From: Abyssibacter profundi
GTDB lineage: Bacteria; Pseudomonadota; Gammaproteobacteria; Nevskiales; OUC007
Assembly: GCF_003151135.1 (NCBI RefSeq)
Contig: NZ_QEQK01000004.1
Span: 124,001-188,000 of the forward strand
Length of the DNA: 64,000 bases
Direction: 5' to 3'
The position numbers and the translations under genes were made by a program. The notes under the pieces were generated by a model that did no database searches, was not told the origin of the DNA, and was given only the letters and a program-made list of their open reading frames with translations. Shown here in pieces: positions 50,815-59,255 of the stretch; the stretch's first letter is position 1; every line of letters starts with the position of its first letter.

Positions 50815-52764
50815 CTAGCCGGTTATCCCTTCGTGTCCGGCGATGAGCTGATCGACGACTTCGGGGTCTGCCAACGTGGAGGTGTCGCCCAGGTTGTCGT
50901 AACTGTCCTCAGCAATTTTGCGCAGGATACGGCGCATGATTTTTCCAGACCGGGTTTTGGGCAGACCGGGTGCCCACTGCAGCAGGTCCGGTGTGGCAAT
51001 GGGGCCTATTTCCTTGCGCACCCATTGTTTGAGTTCTGCGGCCAGCGCATCGGTCTCGTTGACGCCTGCGGCCGTGGTCACGTACACGTAAATCCCCTGG
51101 CCCTTGACGTCATGGGGATAGCCGACGACGGCGGCCTCTGCCACGGCCTCATGCGCCACCAGCGCCGATTCGATCTCGGCCGTGCCGAGGCGATGCCCGG
51201 AAATATTCAGCACATCATCGACGCGGCCGGTGATCCAGTAGTAACCATCGGCATCGCGACGCGCGCCGTCGCCGGTAAAATAACGACCGGGATAGGTCGA
51301 AAAATAGGTCTGGACAAAGCGCTCATGGTCACCAAACACCGTGCGCATCTGGCCGGGCCATGAATCCAAAATCACCAAGTTGCCCTCGGTGGCTCCCTCC
51401 TTGATCTGCCCCTGCTCGTCGACCAGTGCGGGCTGGATACCGAAGAATGGCTTGGTGGCCGAACCAGGTTTGAGCGCGCGGGCGCCGGGGAGGGGACTGA
51501 TCAGGATGCCTCCGGTCTCGGTCTGCCACCACGTGTCCACAATGGGGCAACGCTGCTCACCGACAACTCGGTGATACCACTCCCAGGCTTCGGGGTTGAT
51601 CGGCTCGCCCACACTGCCCAGCAACCGCAGGCTCTTGCGTGAACTCCGCTTCACCGGTTCGTCGCCTTCCCGCATCAGCGCCCGAATGGCCGTGGGAGCG
51701 GTGTAGACGATGTTCAGCTGATGCTTATCAACCACCTCCCAGAGGCGGCCGGCATCCGGGTAAGTTGGGACGCCTTCAAACATGGTGGTGATGGCGCCAT
51801 TGGCCAGCGGGCCATAGACGATGTAGCTGTGCCCGGTGACCCAGCCGACATCGGCCGCACACCAGTAGCGGTCCCCATCGTGGTAGTCGAAGACATACTG
51901 ATGGGTCAGCGAGGCGTACACGATGTACCCACCCGAGGTGTGCAGTACACCCTTGGGCCGGCCGGTCGATCCGGAGGTGTAGAGAATGAACAGCGGATCT
52001 TCCGCATTCATGACGGCAGGCGGGCAGTCGGCCGACGCGGCTTCCATGGCCTCGTGGTACCAACGATCACGTGCGTTCCACTGAATGTCGCCGCCGGTTC
52101 GGCGCACGACCAGTACCTGTTCGACATGCTGGGCACCTGGTCGCTCCAGTGCTGCATCGACATTCGTCTTCAAAGCAATGGTGCGCCCGCCGCGATACCC
52201 CTCGTCGGCGGTGATTACGAAGCGAGAACGGCCATCTTCGATCCGGCCAGCCAAGGCATCCGGGGAAAAGCCGGCAAAGACCACCGAATGCACCGCGCCG
52301 ATGCGTGCGCAGGCCAGCATGGCGTAGGCCGCTTCCGGAATCATCGGCATGTAGAGCGTGACCACATCGCCTTTGCCCACGCCCATCGCCTTGAGCACAT
52401 TGCCCAGCCGACTGACCTGCTCATGGAGTTCGCGGTACGTGATTTCCTTGGACTCGTCCGGCGAATCGCCTTCCCAGATGATGGCGGTTTGATCCGCCTT
52501 GTCCGCTAGGTGGCGGTCCACGCAGTTTGCGCAGACATTGAGCTGGCCATCTTCGTACCATCGGATGTGCACGTCATCCGGGCCGAAACTGACATCCTTA
52601 ATCTGAGTGGGGGCTTTGATCCAGTCGATGCGCTTGGCCTGCTCGGCCCAATAGCCTGTGTTATCACGGATGGACTCGGCGTATTCGGCGTCGTATCGGG
52701 CCTCATCGACCAAGCATTGACCCGTCCAGCTGTCCGGAACGGGGTAGAGGGCTTCGTCTGCCAC
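50815..52764 (-). CDS. acs: Acetyl-CoA synthetase (AMP-forming)
   Basis: Acs converts acetate, ATP and CoA to acetyl-CoA through acetyl-AMP. The 649-residue protein has the family length and motifs: [22 protein letters not shown] (P-loop-like A3), [20 protein letters not shown] (A5), [41 protein letters not shown] (A7-A8) and the regulatory lysine in [13 protein letters not shown], the usual site of reversible acetylation. The Trp of WWQTETG, which limits the pocket to acetate, is present. Its promoter should lie in the 120 nt upstream, where CGACTTTGGCCT (52874-52885) resembles the candidate CrbR operator. The gene product feeds acetate taken up by the symporter, and acetyl-CoA from fadA shares its fate. 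Confidence 0.98.
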   Translation of the reverse strand: MADEALYPVPDSWTGQCLVDEARYDAEYAESIRDNTGYWAEQAKRIDWIKAPTQIKDVSFGPDDVHIRWYEDGQLNVCANCVDRHLADKADQTAIIWEGDSPDESKEITYRELHEQVSRLGNVLKAMGVGKGDVVTLYMPMIPEAAYAMLACARIGAVHSVVFAGFSPDALAGRIEDGRSRFVITADEGYRGGRTIALKTNVDAALERPGAQHVEQVLVVRRTGGDIQWNARDRWYHEAMEAASADCPPAVMNAEDPLFILYTSGSTGRPKGVLHTSGGYIVYASLTHQYVFDYHDGDRYWCAADVGWVTGHSYIVYGPLANGAITTMFEGVPTYPDAGRLWEVVDKHQLNIVYTAPTAIRALMREGDEPVKRSSRKSLRLLGSVGEPINPEAWEWYHRVVGEQRCPIVDTWWQTETGGILISPLPGARALKPGSATKPFFGIQPALVDEQGQIKEGATEGNLVILDSWPGQMRTVFGDHERFVQTYFSTYPGRYFTGDGARRDADGYYWITGRVDDVLNISGHRLGTAEIESALVAHEAVAEAAVVGYPHDVKGQGIYVYVTTAAGVNETDALAAELKQWVRKEIGPIATPDLLQWAPGLPKTRSGKIMRRILRKIAEDSYDNLGDTSTLADPEVVDQLIAGHEGITG

Positions 52765-52873
52765 GGCTTGTCTCCTGCGCTTGTTCTTCGGATGGGTCCA
52801 AGCAGACGCCGGATTGCTCCGACGCCTGCTTCGGCTGTCTCTATTGGACAGTGATCAAGGCGCTAAGCCTATT

Positions 52874-52885
52874 CGACTTTGGCCT
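52874..52885. promoter_or_regulatory. Candidate CrbR operator before acs (degenerate)
   Basis: CGACTTTGGCCT, preceded by TT (TTCGACTTTGGCC), matches the left arm and centre of the CGACTTTGGTCG site and lies 110 bp upstream of the acs start; it touches the dcaP stop codon. The right arm is degenerate. Confidence 0.4.
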
Positions 52886-54084
52886 TAGAACGCATATTTC
52901 GCCGAGAACTGAAGTCGGTCCATGGCACCTTCAGCGCCGCTGGCCATCTCGCGCTCTGCGTGCATCAGCTCGACGCCGGTAGTCAGGGATGATGTCACCG
53001 AATGCAACAGATTCACGTGTATGGAGGAGGCCGACTCGACATCGCCGTCGCCATCGAAGGCACCGAACACGAAGGAGCTGCGTGTCTTGGGCGTCCAGAA
53101 ATGCCGATAGGCCACGAAGGCTGCGGAGCTGTCGATGGCCTCCAGATCACCTTGAGCATCGACCTGGGCATCAAAGTTCGCCAGCACACCCAGATAGCGA
53201 CCCAGCCCGGAGCCGGTGGTGGCCATGAACTTAATGTCATCTCGACCCACCGCGAACTTGCCGGAAACACTGATTCCGCCGCCGATAACCGAGTCATCCA
53301 CACCGCCGGGGTCCTGCGATTCAATGGATCGCAGCAGACCGGCCACAACCAGCGGGCCAGCCTGCCAGCGGAGGGAGAGGTCCGGCACACTGTTGTCATC
53401 TGTGGTCGTGTCGCCTGCTGCGATGCGGCTTTCGGGATTCTCCAGTGCGATCTGGAAGCGCCCCTTGGTATAGCGAATCATCGGCTGACGAATGAAGACC
53501 GTGCTCTCCGTCGGGCCGATGAAATCAAGAGTCTCGGGCAGGGCGCCGACGTTCTGAAAGGTCGACCAAGCCTGGCCAAAGAGCCAGTTTCCGTAGGTGA
53601 AGAACGCCTGTCTCAGCCGCGGCTGGTAGGAGTTGCTAATGGTTTCGTTGCCGGCGTCACTGTTCTGAAAGTCGACTTCGAGGTGGGTCTTTATGGTCTG
53701 ACCATTGTCCAGCGGGGTCGAGGTGCCAACGACGAGGCGGCTCTGCTTGGCATGCATGTCGTACAGCGTCAGGCCACCCGAGCCATCATCCAGCGGAACA
53801 CTGCGCGGGCCGGCGTAGTAGTCACGGCCCAGTGGTTCCAGCGAGGCCGCCGGGCGCGCCTCGTAGTCGGTCATCATGGCGTCCAGCTTGATGTAGCCCT
53901 TGATGGCGACGGTAGTCTTGCCGACGGTCATGCTTCGATGCGGTGGCGCTTTGTGCGCTGGTGCCGCATCAGGCGGTAACAGTGCGGGGCCGCTGGGTGT
54001 TGTCTGTGCGAGCGCGGGGCCGGCGCCGAGCATGAGCAGCGGCACAATGGCTCCGTGCAGGGCCGATAGACGCAATACGGACAT
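52885..54084 (-). CDS. DcaP-like outer-membrane porin
   Basis: A 399-residue outer-membrane protein with a signal peptide (LLMLGAGPALA). It belongs to the DcaP family of trimeric porins: after a Pro/Ala-rich start come KTTVAIKGYIKLDAMMTDYE, DYYAGPRSVP, AKQSRLVVGTSTPLDNGQTIKTHLEVDFQN, and RQAFFTYGNWLFGQAWSTFQNVGALPETLDFIGPTE, which are hallmarks, and a C-terminal strand ending in Phe (RLQFSAKYAF), the usual signal for outer-membrane insertion. DcaP porins pass small dicarboxylates and other organic anions. It is transcribed towards acs on the same strand. Its own upstream gap carries two candidate CrbR operators, so control by acetate is likely and it may be the outer-membrane entry for the same substrate. 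Confidence 0.9.
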   Translation of the reverse strand: MSVLRLSALHGAIVPLLMLGAGPALAQTTPSGPALLPPDAAPAHKAPPHRSMTVGKTTVAIKGYIKLDAMMTDYEARPAASLEPLGRDYYAGPRSVPLDDGSGGLTLYDMHAKQSRLVVGTSTPLDNGQTIKTHLEVDFQNSDAGNETISNSYQPRLRQAFFTYGNWLFGQAWSTFQNVGALPETLDFIGPTESTVFIRQPMIRYTKGRFQIALENPESRIAAGDTTTDDNSVPDLSLRWQAGPLVVAGLLRSIESQDPGGVDDSVIGGGISVSGKFAVGRDDIKFMATTGSGLGRYLGVLANFDAQVDAQGDLEAIDSSAAFVAYRHFWTPKTRSSFVFGAFDGDGDVESASSIHVNLLHSVTSSLTTGVELMHAEREMASGAEGAMDRLQFSAKYAF

Positions 54085-54144
54085 GGGGTCTCCTCCTGTT
54101 ATTGGTGTCCGCGATCATTGGCCTGCTGATCGGTAGCGTCTATT

Positions 54145-54156
54145 GGCCTTTAGTCG
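54145..54156. promoter_or_regulatory. Candidate CrbR operator before dcaP, site 1 (half-degenerate)
   Basis: GGCCTTTAGTCG lies 61 bp upstream of the dcaP start; on the minus strand it reads CGACTAAAGGCC, with one perfect arm. It mirrors the degenerate site before acs. Confidence 0.4.
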
Positions 54157-54170
54157 AGTTTTCCGTGGCC

Positions 54171-54186
54171 TTCGACCAAGGTCGAA
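54171..54186. promoter_or_regulatory. Candidate CrbR operator before dcaP, site 2 (perfect palindrome)
   Basis: TTCGACCAAGGTCGAA is a perfect inverted repeat with 7-bp arms and a 2-nt centre, 87 bp upstream of the dcaP start. It contains the CGACYWWRGTCG core found before DUF4212 and crbS. Confidence 0.6.
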
Positions 54187-54204
54187 TCGTCGGCCCCAAA
54201 ACGA

Positions 54205-54231
54205 CACGGCCCCCGGTGAACGGGGGCCGTG
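54205..54231 (-). terminator. Rho-independent terminator of the fumarase gene
   Basis: CACGGCCCCCG and CGGGGGCCGTG form an 11-bp stem with a 5-nt loop, followed on the minus strand by TCGTTTTGG. It lies 19 nt after the fumarase stop. Confidence 0.88.
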
Positions 54232-54249
54232 CAAAGCGTATTCGGGCGA

Positions 54250-55770
54250 TTAGCCGGAGCGCTTGAGATCCTCGATACGGATCTTCCATTCCGCCGGTCC
54301 GGTTTCATGGACCGATTCGCCGGTGCTGTCGACGGCAACCGTCACCGGCATGTCCTTGACCTCGAACTCGTAGATCGCCTCCATGCCCAGGTCCTCGAAG
54401 GCCACAACTCGGGAGCCGACGATCGCCTTGGACACCAGATAGGCTGCGCCGCCCACGGCCATGAGATAAACGGACTGATGCCGTTTAATGGCCTCGCGGG
54501 CCACCGGTCCGCGCTCGGCCTTGCCGACCATGCCTAGCAGGCCCGTCTGTTCCAGGATGTCGTTCGTGAACTTGTCCATCCGCGTGGCCGTGGTCGGGCC
54601 CGCCGGGCCGACGACCTCATCGCGCACCGGATCGACGGGGCCGACGTAGTAGATGAAACGCCCTTTGAGATCCAGCCCTTCGGGCAGGCCTTCACCAGAC
54701 TCGAGCAAGCTTGTCAGACGTTTGTGGGCCGCATCGCGGCCGGTCAACATTTTGCCGTTGAGCAACAGGGTTTCGCCTGGCTTCCAGCTGCGCACGTCGT
54801 CTGCGGTGACCGTGTCCAGGTCGACACGACGTGAGCTGCCGCCACCTTCTCGGCTGACCACCGGCCAGTCATCGAGCGACGGCGGGGTTTGGAGTGCAGG
54901 GCCGGACCCGTCGAGGACGAAGTGGGCATGGCGGGTGGCTGCGCAGTTCGGAATCATGGCCACCGGCAGGTTGGCCGCATGGGTGGGGTAGTCGCGGATC
55001 TTGACGTCCAGCACGGTCGTCAGCCCGCCCAGGCCCTGGGCCCCGATCCCCAAATCGTTGACCGCATCCATGATCTCCAGCCGCAGCTCTTCGGCGCGTG
55101 TCTGCGGGCCACGTTCACGCAGCGCCTGGATATCCACCGGGTCCATCAGCGACTCCTTGGCCATGACCATGGCTTTCTCTGCCGTGCCGCCGATACCGAG
55201 GCCCAGCATTCCAGGTGGACACCAACCCGCGCCCATGGTGGGGACGGTCTTGACCACCCAGTCGACGATGGAGTCCGAGGGGTTGAGCATGACGAACTTG
55301 CTCTTGGCCTCCGAGCCGCCACCCTTGGCTGCGACCTGTACATCCACCGTATCGCCAGGGACGATCTCCATGTGGATGACCGCAGGCGTGTTATCCCGGG
55401 TGTTCTGCCGTTTGCCCGCCGGGTCGGCCAGAATCGAGGCGCGCAGCACGTTATCGGGATGCTGGTAGGCGCGTCGCACGCCCGCATTAATCATGTCGGT
55501 TAGCGACAGTTCGGCATCCCACTGCACGTCCATCCCGACCTTGATGAACACGGTGACGATCCCGGTGTCCTGACAAATCGGACGCTTGCCCTCGGCGCAC
55601 ATGCGCGAGTTGATGAGGATTTGGGCCATGGCGTCCTTGGCCGCGGGATTTTCCTCACGCTCGTAGGCTGCGTGCACCGCCTGAATGAAATCCAGCGGGT
55701 GGTAGTAGGAAATGAACTGCAGTGCGTCGGCGACGCTGTCTATGAGGTCGTCCTGACGGATGACGGTCAT
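54250..55770 (-). CDS. Class I fumarate hydratase (4Fe-4S)
   Basis: An iron-sulfur fumarase of the TCA cycle (fumarate to malate). The 506-residue single-chain form joins alpha and beta domains as in E. coli FumA/FumB. Cluster ligands are visible in KRPICQDTGIVTVFIKVG, WCPPGMLGLGIGGTAEKAMVMAKESL and MIPNCAATRHAHFVLDG. The C-terminal domain begins near residue 340 (LKPGETLLLNGKMLTGRDAAHKRL, then FIYYVGPVDPVRDEVVGPAGPTTATRMD). The start at 55770 follows GGGGAG and gives the family's N-terminus (MTVIRQDDLIDSVADALQFISYYHP); in-frame ATGs further up are ignored. It is a separate unit with its own terminator. Confidence 0.96.
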   Translation of the reverse strand: MTVIRQDDLIDSVADALQFISYYHPLDFIQAVHAAYEREENPAAKDAMAQILINSRMCAEGKRPICQDTGIVTVFIKVGMDVQWDAELSLTDMINAGVRRAYQHPDNVLRASILADPAGKRQNTRDNTPAVIHMEIVPGDTVDVQVAAKGGGSEAKSKFVMLNPSDSIVDWVVKTVPTMGAGWCPPGMLGLGIGGTAEKAMVMAKESLMDPVDIQALRERGPQTRAEELRLEIMDAVNDLGIGAQGLGGLTTVLDVKIRDYPTHAANLPVAMIPNCAATRHAHFVLDGSGPALQTPPSLDDWPVVSREGGGSSRRVDLDTVTADDVRSWKPGETLLLNGKMLTGRDAAHKRLTSLLESGEGLPEGLDLKGRFIYYVGPVDPVRDEVVGPAGPTTATRMDKFTNDILEQTGLLGMVGKAERGPVAREAIKRHQSVYLMAVGGAAYLVSKAIVGSRVVAFEDLGMEAIYEFEVKDMPVTVAVDSTGESVHETGPAEWKIRIEDLKRSG

Positions 55771-55910
55771 GCGGTACTCCCCGGTGGTCGAATCGATACG
55801 GCCGGGGATTGTAGGCGATTTAAGCGCGGGTGCCGGCTTGCGACCTGCCGACACCCTTTGGCCAGGCCTGGGAAACTCCCCAGGGAAGCACCGAATCAGT
55901 CCATGCTTCG

Positions 55911-57350
55911 CTAGCAGGTCATGTTCAGCTTAATCCGTGTCTTCGGATTGAAGTACTTAATCGTCGCCTTCTTGAAGTTCGTGTCCACGAACAGGTTGCA
56001 GTAGTACTCACCCTTGCGCCATGCCATGGAGACACTGCTGTCGTTGCTGTAGTTGAGTTCGAAGCGACCGTCGAAGGCTGGGTAGGTATTGCGAAACTCC
56101 ATGAGCTTCAACAGGCGTTTGACCACCGGTTGCTCGACCGCCTCGTTGACCTGCTCCCGGCTGTAGAACTGCCGGTTAATATCGCGCAGCTCCCCGGTTG
56201 TTTCCATCAATTCGTCGTCATTAATGCCTGCGAGCAGCCCCACGTAGTACACCTGCGGAATGCCCGGTGCGAAAAACTGGATGGCACGGGCGCAGATGTA
56301 AGCGTCGTCATTCTGCTTGAGGGCGTCGTAAAACGTGCAGGTCAGCTGGTAGATCGCCCCCACGCTGTGCACATTGGCGGCGGAGCGGCGCAGGATGGGG
56401 TCGGCCGAGCGATCCTGAACGTTGTCCACCATCGCCTGAATCTTGTCCTTGGGCAGAATGCCCTCGACATCGGGGATGCAGATCCCGTCGTGGGTATCCA
56501 GCACGGTGCACTGGTTGCGCGGACAGACCCGCAGCCAGTTCTTCAGGTATTCGGTGTTGTTGTCCAACAGCGTGTAAAGAAGCAGCGGGGGCAGGGCAAA
56601 TCCATAGGCCCACATGCCGCGATTGGCGATGGCGAACTGGTAGCTGGAATGGTCGTGGACCTCGGGCAACACCTCGGCATTGTGTTCACGGGCCACATTG
56701 TTGATCCACTCGAGAATCTCGTAAACCCGGGGCTCCACCAGAAAGCAGCTGGTTCCAATGATCTTGGTGGTGTAGCCGAAGGCGTCCAGCCGGAACAGCT
56801 TGACTCCGCGCTCGGTGAGGAACTGGATGTACTCCTCCATCAGCGCGTATGTCTTTTCGGACTTGTAATTCAGGTCGATCTGATGCTCGGTGAAGGTGCA
56901 CCAGACTTGGCCTTCCGTGCCATCGGCGAACTGCACGTCCCGGAAGGGTTCTTTCTCTTTCCGGATGTGAATCTTGGCCATGTCATCCGGTGTGATCTCA
57001 CCCATCTCATGAATATGGACGAATAAATCCGCGTACTCGGACTTGTAACCCTTGGCGATGAAGTCCTTGAACTCTTCGGATTCATCCGAGATGTGGTTCA
57101 GCGTGAGGTCCAGGCACAGGTCGTATTTGGCGGAGATACGCTCCACATCGTCCCAGTCGCCGTAGTTCGGATCCACGAGCTTGTGCGTTAGCGGAGAGAA
57201 CCCGCCGTCGGCATTCGAGGGGTAGATCGGCAGGATATGCACGCCGCCAACCGCCTTCGAGAAATGTTGTTCCAGGATGTCGTAGAGGTCCCCGAGGTTG
57301 TCCCCCATGCGATTGGGGTAAGCAATGAGCTGAACCTGGTTCTTGAGCAT
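55911..57350 (-). CDS. Sucrose-phosphorylase-type GH13 (subfamily 18) enzyme
   Basis: A 479-residue GH13 enzyme of the sucrose phosphorylase group, which cleaves a glucoside with phosphate to give glucose 1-phosphate. The N-terminus QLIAYPNRMGDNLGDL matches the family start (QLITYxDxxG). Catalytic residues are Asp189 (FRLDAFGY), Glu230 (VLPEVHDH) and Asp288 (LDTHDGI). IQFFAPGIPQVYYVGLLAGINDDELM is a strong family signature. Related phosphorylases act on glucosylglycerol or glucosylglycerate, so the acceptor is open; a compatible-solute role is as likely as sucrose use. No PTS, permease or regulator for sugars is adjacent. The TCT/TGC-rich end (TRIKLNMTC) has an unusual terminal Cys. Confidence 0.9.
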   Translation of the reverse strand: MLKNQVQLIAYPNRMGDNLGDLYDILEQHFSKAVGGVHILPIYPSNADGGFSPLTHKLVDPNYGDWDDVERISAKYDLCLDLTLNHISDESEEFKDFIAKGYKSEYADLFVHIHEMGEITPDDMAKIHIRKEKEPFRDVQFADGTEGQVWCTFTEHQIDLNYKSEKTYALMEEYIQFLTERGVKLFRLDAFGYTTKIIGTSCFLVEPRVYEILEWINNVAREHNAEVLPEVHDHSSYQFAIANRGMWAYGFALPPLLLYTLLDNNTEYLKNWLRVCPRNQCTVLDTHDGICIPDVEGILPKDKIQAMVDNVQDRSADPILRRSAANVHSVGAIYQLTCTFYDALKQNDDAYICARAIQFFAPGIPQVYYVGLLAGINDDELMETTGELRDINRQFYSREQVNEAVEQPVVKRLLKLMEFRNTYPAFDGRFELNYSNDSSVSMAWRKGEYYCNLFVDTNFKKATIKYFNPKTRIKLNMTC

Positions 57351-57523
57351 CGACGATGTCCTTGTGGCCGAGTATCACATGTAGTCGATGAAGCCAGCAT
57401 GTCGCAAGAGCCGCTACAGGGCGTCTGAACGCACTGACCTCATGGACGCGGTGTTCACGACTCTACCTGCGCTGGCATCCGGTTGCGAACCCCGATGGCC
57501 GGCTGTGGGGCTATACTCGGCGT

Positions 57524-57817
57524 ATGAACGCAGATCGAAACCGGTTACGTGCGATCACCCTGGGGCTGACCGTTGCCCTGCTGGCTGGCGGCCCGGTGTC
57601 CGCTCGCCAGGATGGGCGATTCGAAGGCAATGAGTATTTCGGTGATGCCGGGGAAGGGTTCTTCGGCGATCCATCATCGGGGTATCACGGCATGCCGTTG
57701 CTCGAACCGGACATTCCGCCGCGTGCGTACCGGGTGGCCAAACCCGGCGACACCGCATACCTGAAGCTGGAGCCGGCGCGCATCATCGAGTTTGATCCGC
57801 GCATGTACGGCGATTAG
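57524..57817 (+). CDS. Small secreted hypothetical protein
   Basis: A 97-residue protein with a signal peptide (LRAITLGLTVALLAGGPVSA, cleaved near residue 28). The mature part of about 69 residues is acidic and rich in Gly, Tyr, Phe and Pro (NEYFGDAGEGFFGDPSSGYHG), followed by a more conserved-looking end AKPGDTAYLKLEPARIIEFDPRMYGD. I do not know the family. It is a single gene, divergent from the phosphorylase, and its stop lies 13 nt from a palindromic repeat element, so 3' processing or termination may involve that element. Confidence 0.65.
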   Translation: MNADRNRLRAITLGLTVALLAGGPVSARQDGRFEGNEYFGDAGEGFFGDPSSGYHGMPLLEPDIPPRAYRVAKPGDTAYLKLEPARIIEFDPRMYGD

Positions 57818-57830
57818 GGCGAGGGTGGCC

Positions 57831-58098
57831 AGGGAAGCGCTGACTGATTCGCACCACCAAGACGGAGCCGGTTTTCCCGCGAACCCAGGCGGAGAGAGTG
57901 CCGCTTGGTCATTCCAAGTCAGCGAACGACAACGCAGGATCGCGGGAAAACCGGCCCGTTCCGTCAGGATTGCGCCTGCAAACAGGCCAGGCTGCGTTGC
58001 TCGTCGCTCATTTGGAATGACCAAACCTTGTTCCTCGCGCCTTGCCTGGCCTGTTTGCAGGCAGCAACTTGGCGGTTCGAATCAGTCAGCGCTTCCCT
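57831..58098. repeat. 268-bp palindromic repeat element with 21-bp terminal inverted repeats (MITE-like)
   Basis: The perfect 21-bp ends are AGGGAAGCGCTGACTGATTC(G) at 57831-57851 and its reverse complement at 58078-58098. Inside are three more perfect inverted repeats: 57867-57882 with 57940-57955 (GCCGGTTTTCCCGCGA), 57905-57917 with 58012-58024 (TTGGTCATTCCAA) and 57974-57992 with 58044-58062 (GCCTGCAAACAGGCCAGGC). The second pair crosses the first and third, so all cannot form simple hairpins at once. No ORF of note and no clear target duplication was seen. It resembles a non-autonomous mobile repeat of the kind dispersed in many proteobacterial genomes. Confidence 0.85.
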
Positions 58099-59215
58099 AG
58101 CGACCTCGTATAAACACGGGGCCTTCCAGCTTGCGCATCATCTGGCGTCCGTCACGGTCGGTCAGCGCTTTATCGATGATGACCACGTAGCGGCCGACCG
58201 ACAGGGGCTGTGACTGCACCAGCGCCGGGTTGCGTGCGCTGCTCCATTCTATTTCAACGACTTGGCCGTTGTCATCCAAGACTCGCACGTGGTCCGCGAC
58301 GGCCTCCAGCGAGGCAGGTGGTGCCGTGAACAGCAGGGCAAGCCCCGCGTTATCGGCCTGTGCTTCGCCGGCAAAGCGCAGAGACAGGACTTGTTCACCC
58401 ACCGCGGCTGTCGGCCACCAAGGCTTGAGGTCGACCGCCGAGGGCTGTGGTTTGGCCTCGGGGGCGGCTGGTCTCGAGGCGGTGGTGGGTTTGGGGGGAG
58501 CCGGTTTGGACGCCGTGGACTGCGGGTCTGGGCGGGGCGCCAATTGCGGCTTGGGCCGATCCGGTTTCGGGGCAGCCGGCTTCGGATCAACCGGGGCAAC
58601 AGGCGTCGCCTGGCTTGTCGTTGCTGCTGACTCGGCCGCGGGCACAGCAGCATCAGATGCCACGTCCCCATTGTCTGCGGCTCCCTCAGATTCGGCCTGC
58701 TGCTCAGCGGCGGCGACGGCCAGCGGGTCGGCAGCCTGCTGGGTCAGCGAGTCCACATAGGCCATCAATTCATCGGTGGCGACCTCGGCTGCGACCTCAC
58801 GGGCGATGCGCTGGGCGACGCGCTTGGCTTCCCGCGCCGCCAATTGTTCGGTACCGCTAAGCTCAGACAGGGCCGGCGCTTCTGCAAGGCGCAGGGTCGC
58901 GGCCGTGCTGACGTCACCGGTCCGCTGGGCGATCTCCTGGCGCGCCACCTGGCCTGCGATCTCACGTGCGGTCATCGCAGCGACACGCTCGGCTTCTTCT
59001 CGGCCAATGCGCACGGCATCGGCCGCACTGAACGTGTCGGCCTGTTGTTGAGCCGAGAACAGGGAACCAGAATCGCCACGCACGCGCTTGACCGTGGCCG
59101 AATCGAACAGGAAGACGTCGACCGCGAGAAAGACCACGACGGCGACAATAACAACGGCGATCAGGGTCAACAGGGCACCCAGTGCCCCGCCGCGCATGCG
59201 ATGGGAATCAGTCAT
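58097..59215 (-). CDS. Single-pass membrane protein with Ala-rich helix and Pro/Lys/Ala linker
   Basis: A 372-residue protein of no recognised family. One membrane helix (about residues 12-34, LGALLTLIAVVIVAVVVFLAVDVF) follows a short cytoplasmic start. Residues about 55-160 form a long helix rich in Ala, Arg and Glu (AADAVRIGREEAERVAAMTAREIAG, REAKRVAQRIAREVAAEVATDEL), then a Pro/Ala/Lys linker (about 190-265, with PKPAAPKPDRPKP repeats) and a folded C-terminal domain of about 100 residues ending in Ile-Arg-Gly-Arg. Its TAG stop lies within the end of the palindromic element. The ATG at 59215 is used. The gene upstream encodes a shorter protein of the same general type. Confidence 0.7.
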   Translation of the reverse strand: MTDSHRMRGGALGALLTLIAVVIVAVVVFLAVDVFLFDSATVKRVRGDSGSLFSAQQQADTFSAADAVRIGREEAERVAAMTAREIAGQVARQEIAQRTGDVSTAATLRLAEAPALSELSGTEQLAAREAKRVAQRIAREVAAEVATDELMAYVDSLTQQAADPLAVAAAEQQAESEGAADNGDVASDAAVPAAESAATTSQATPVAPVDPKPAAPKPDRPKPQLAPRPDPQSTASKPAPPKPTTASRPAAPEAKPQPSAVDLKPWWPTAAVGEQVLSLRFAGEAQADNAGLALLFTAPPASLEAVADHVRVLDDNGQVVEIEWSSARNPALVQSQPLSVGRYVVIIDKALTDRDGRQMMRKLEGPVFIRGR

Positions 59216-59224
59216 AAAACTCGA

Positions 59225-59250
59225 TAAAAAAGTAAGCGCGCCGTGCGCGC
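59225..59250 (-). terminator. Possible terminator or attenuator between the two membrane-protein genes
   Basis: On the minus strand, GCGCGC-ACG-GCGCGC forms a 6-bp G/C stem, followed by TTAC and TTTTTT. It lies just after the 99-residue gene and 9 nt before the next start, so it could reduce expression of the downstream gene. Confidence 0.55.
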
Positions 59251-59255
59251 TGGGG

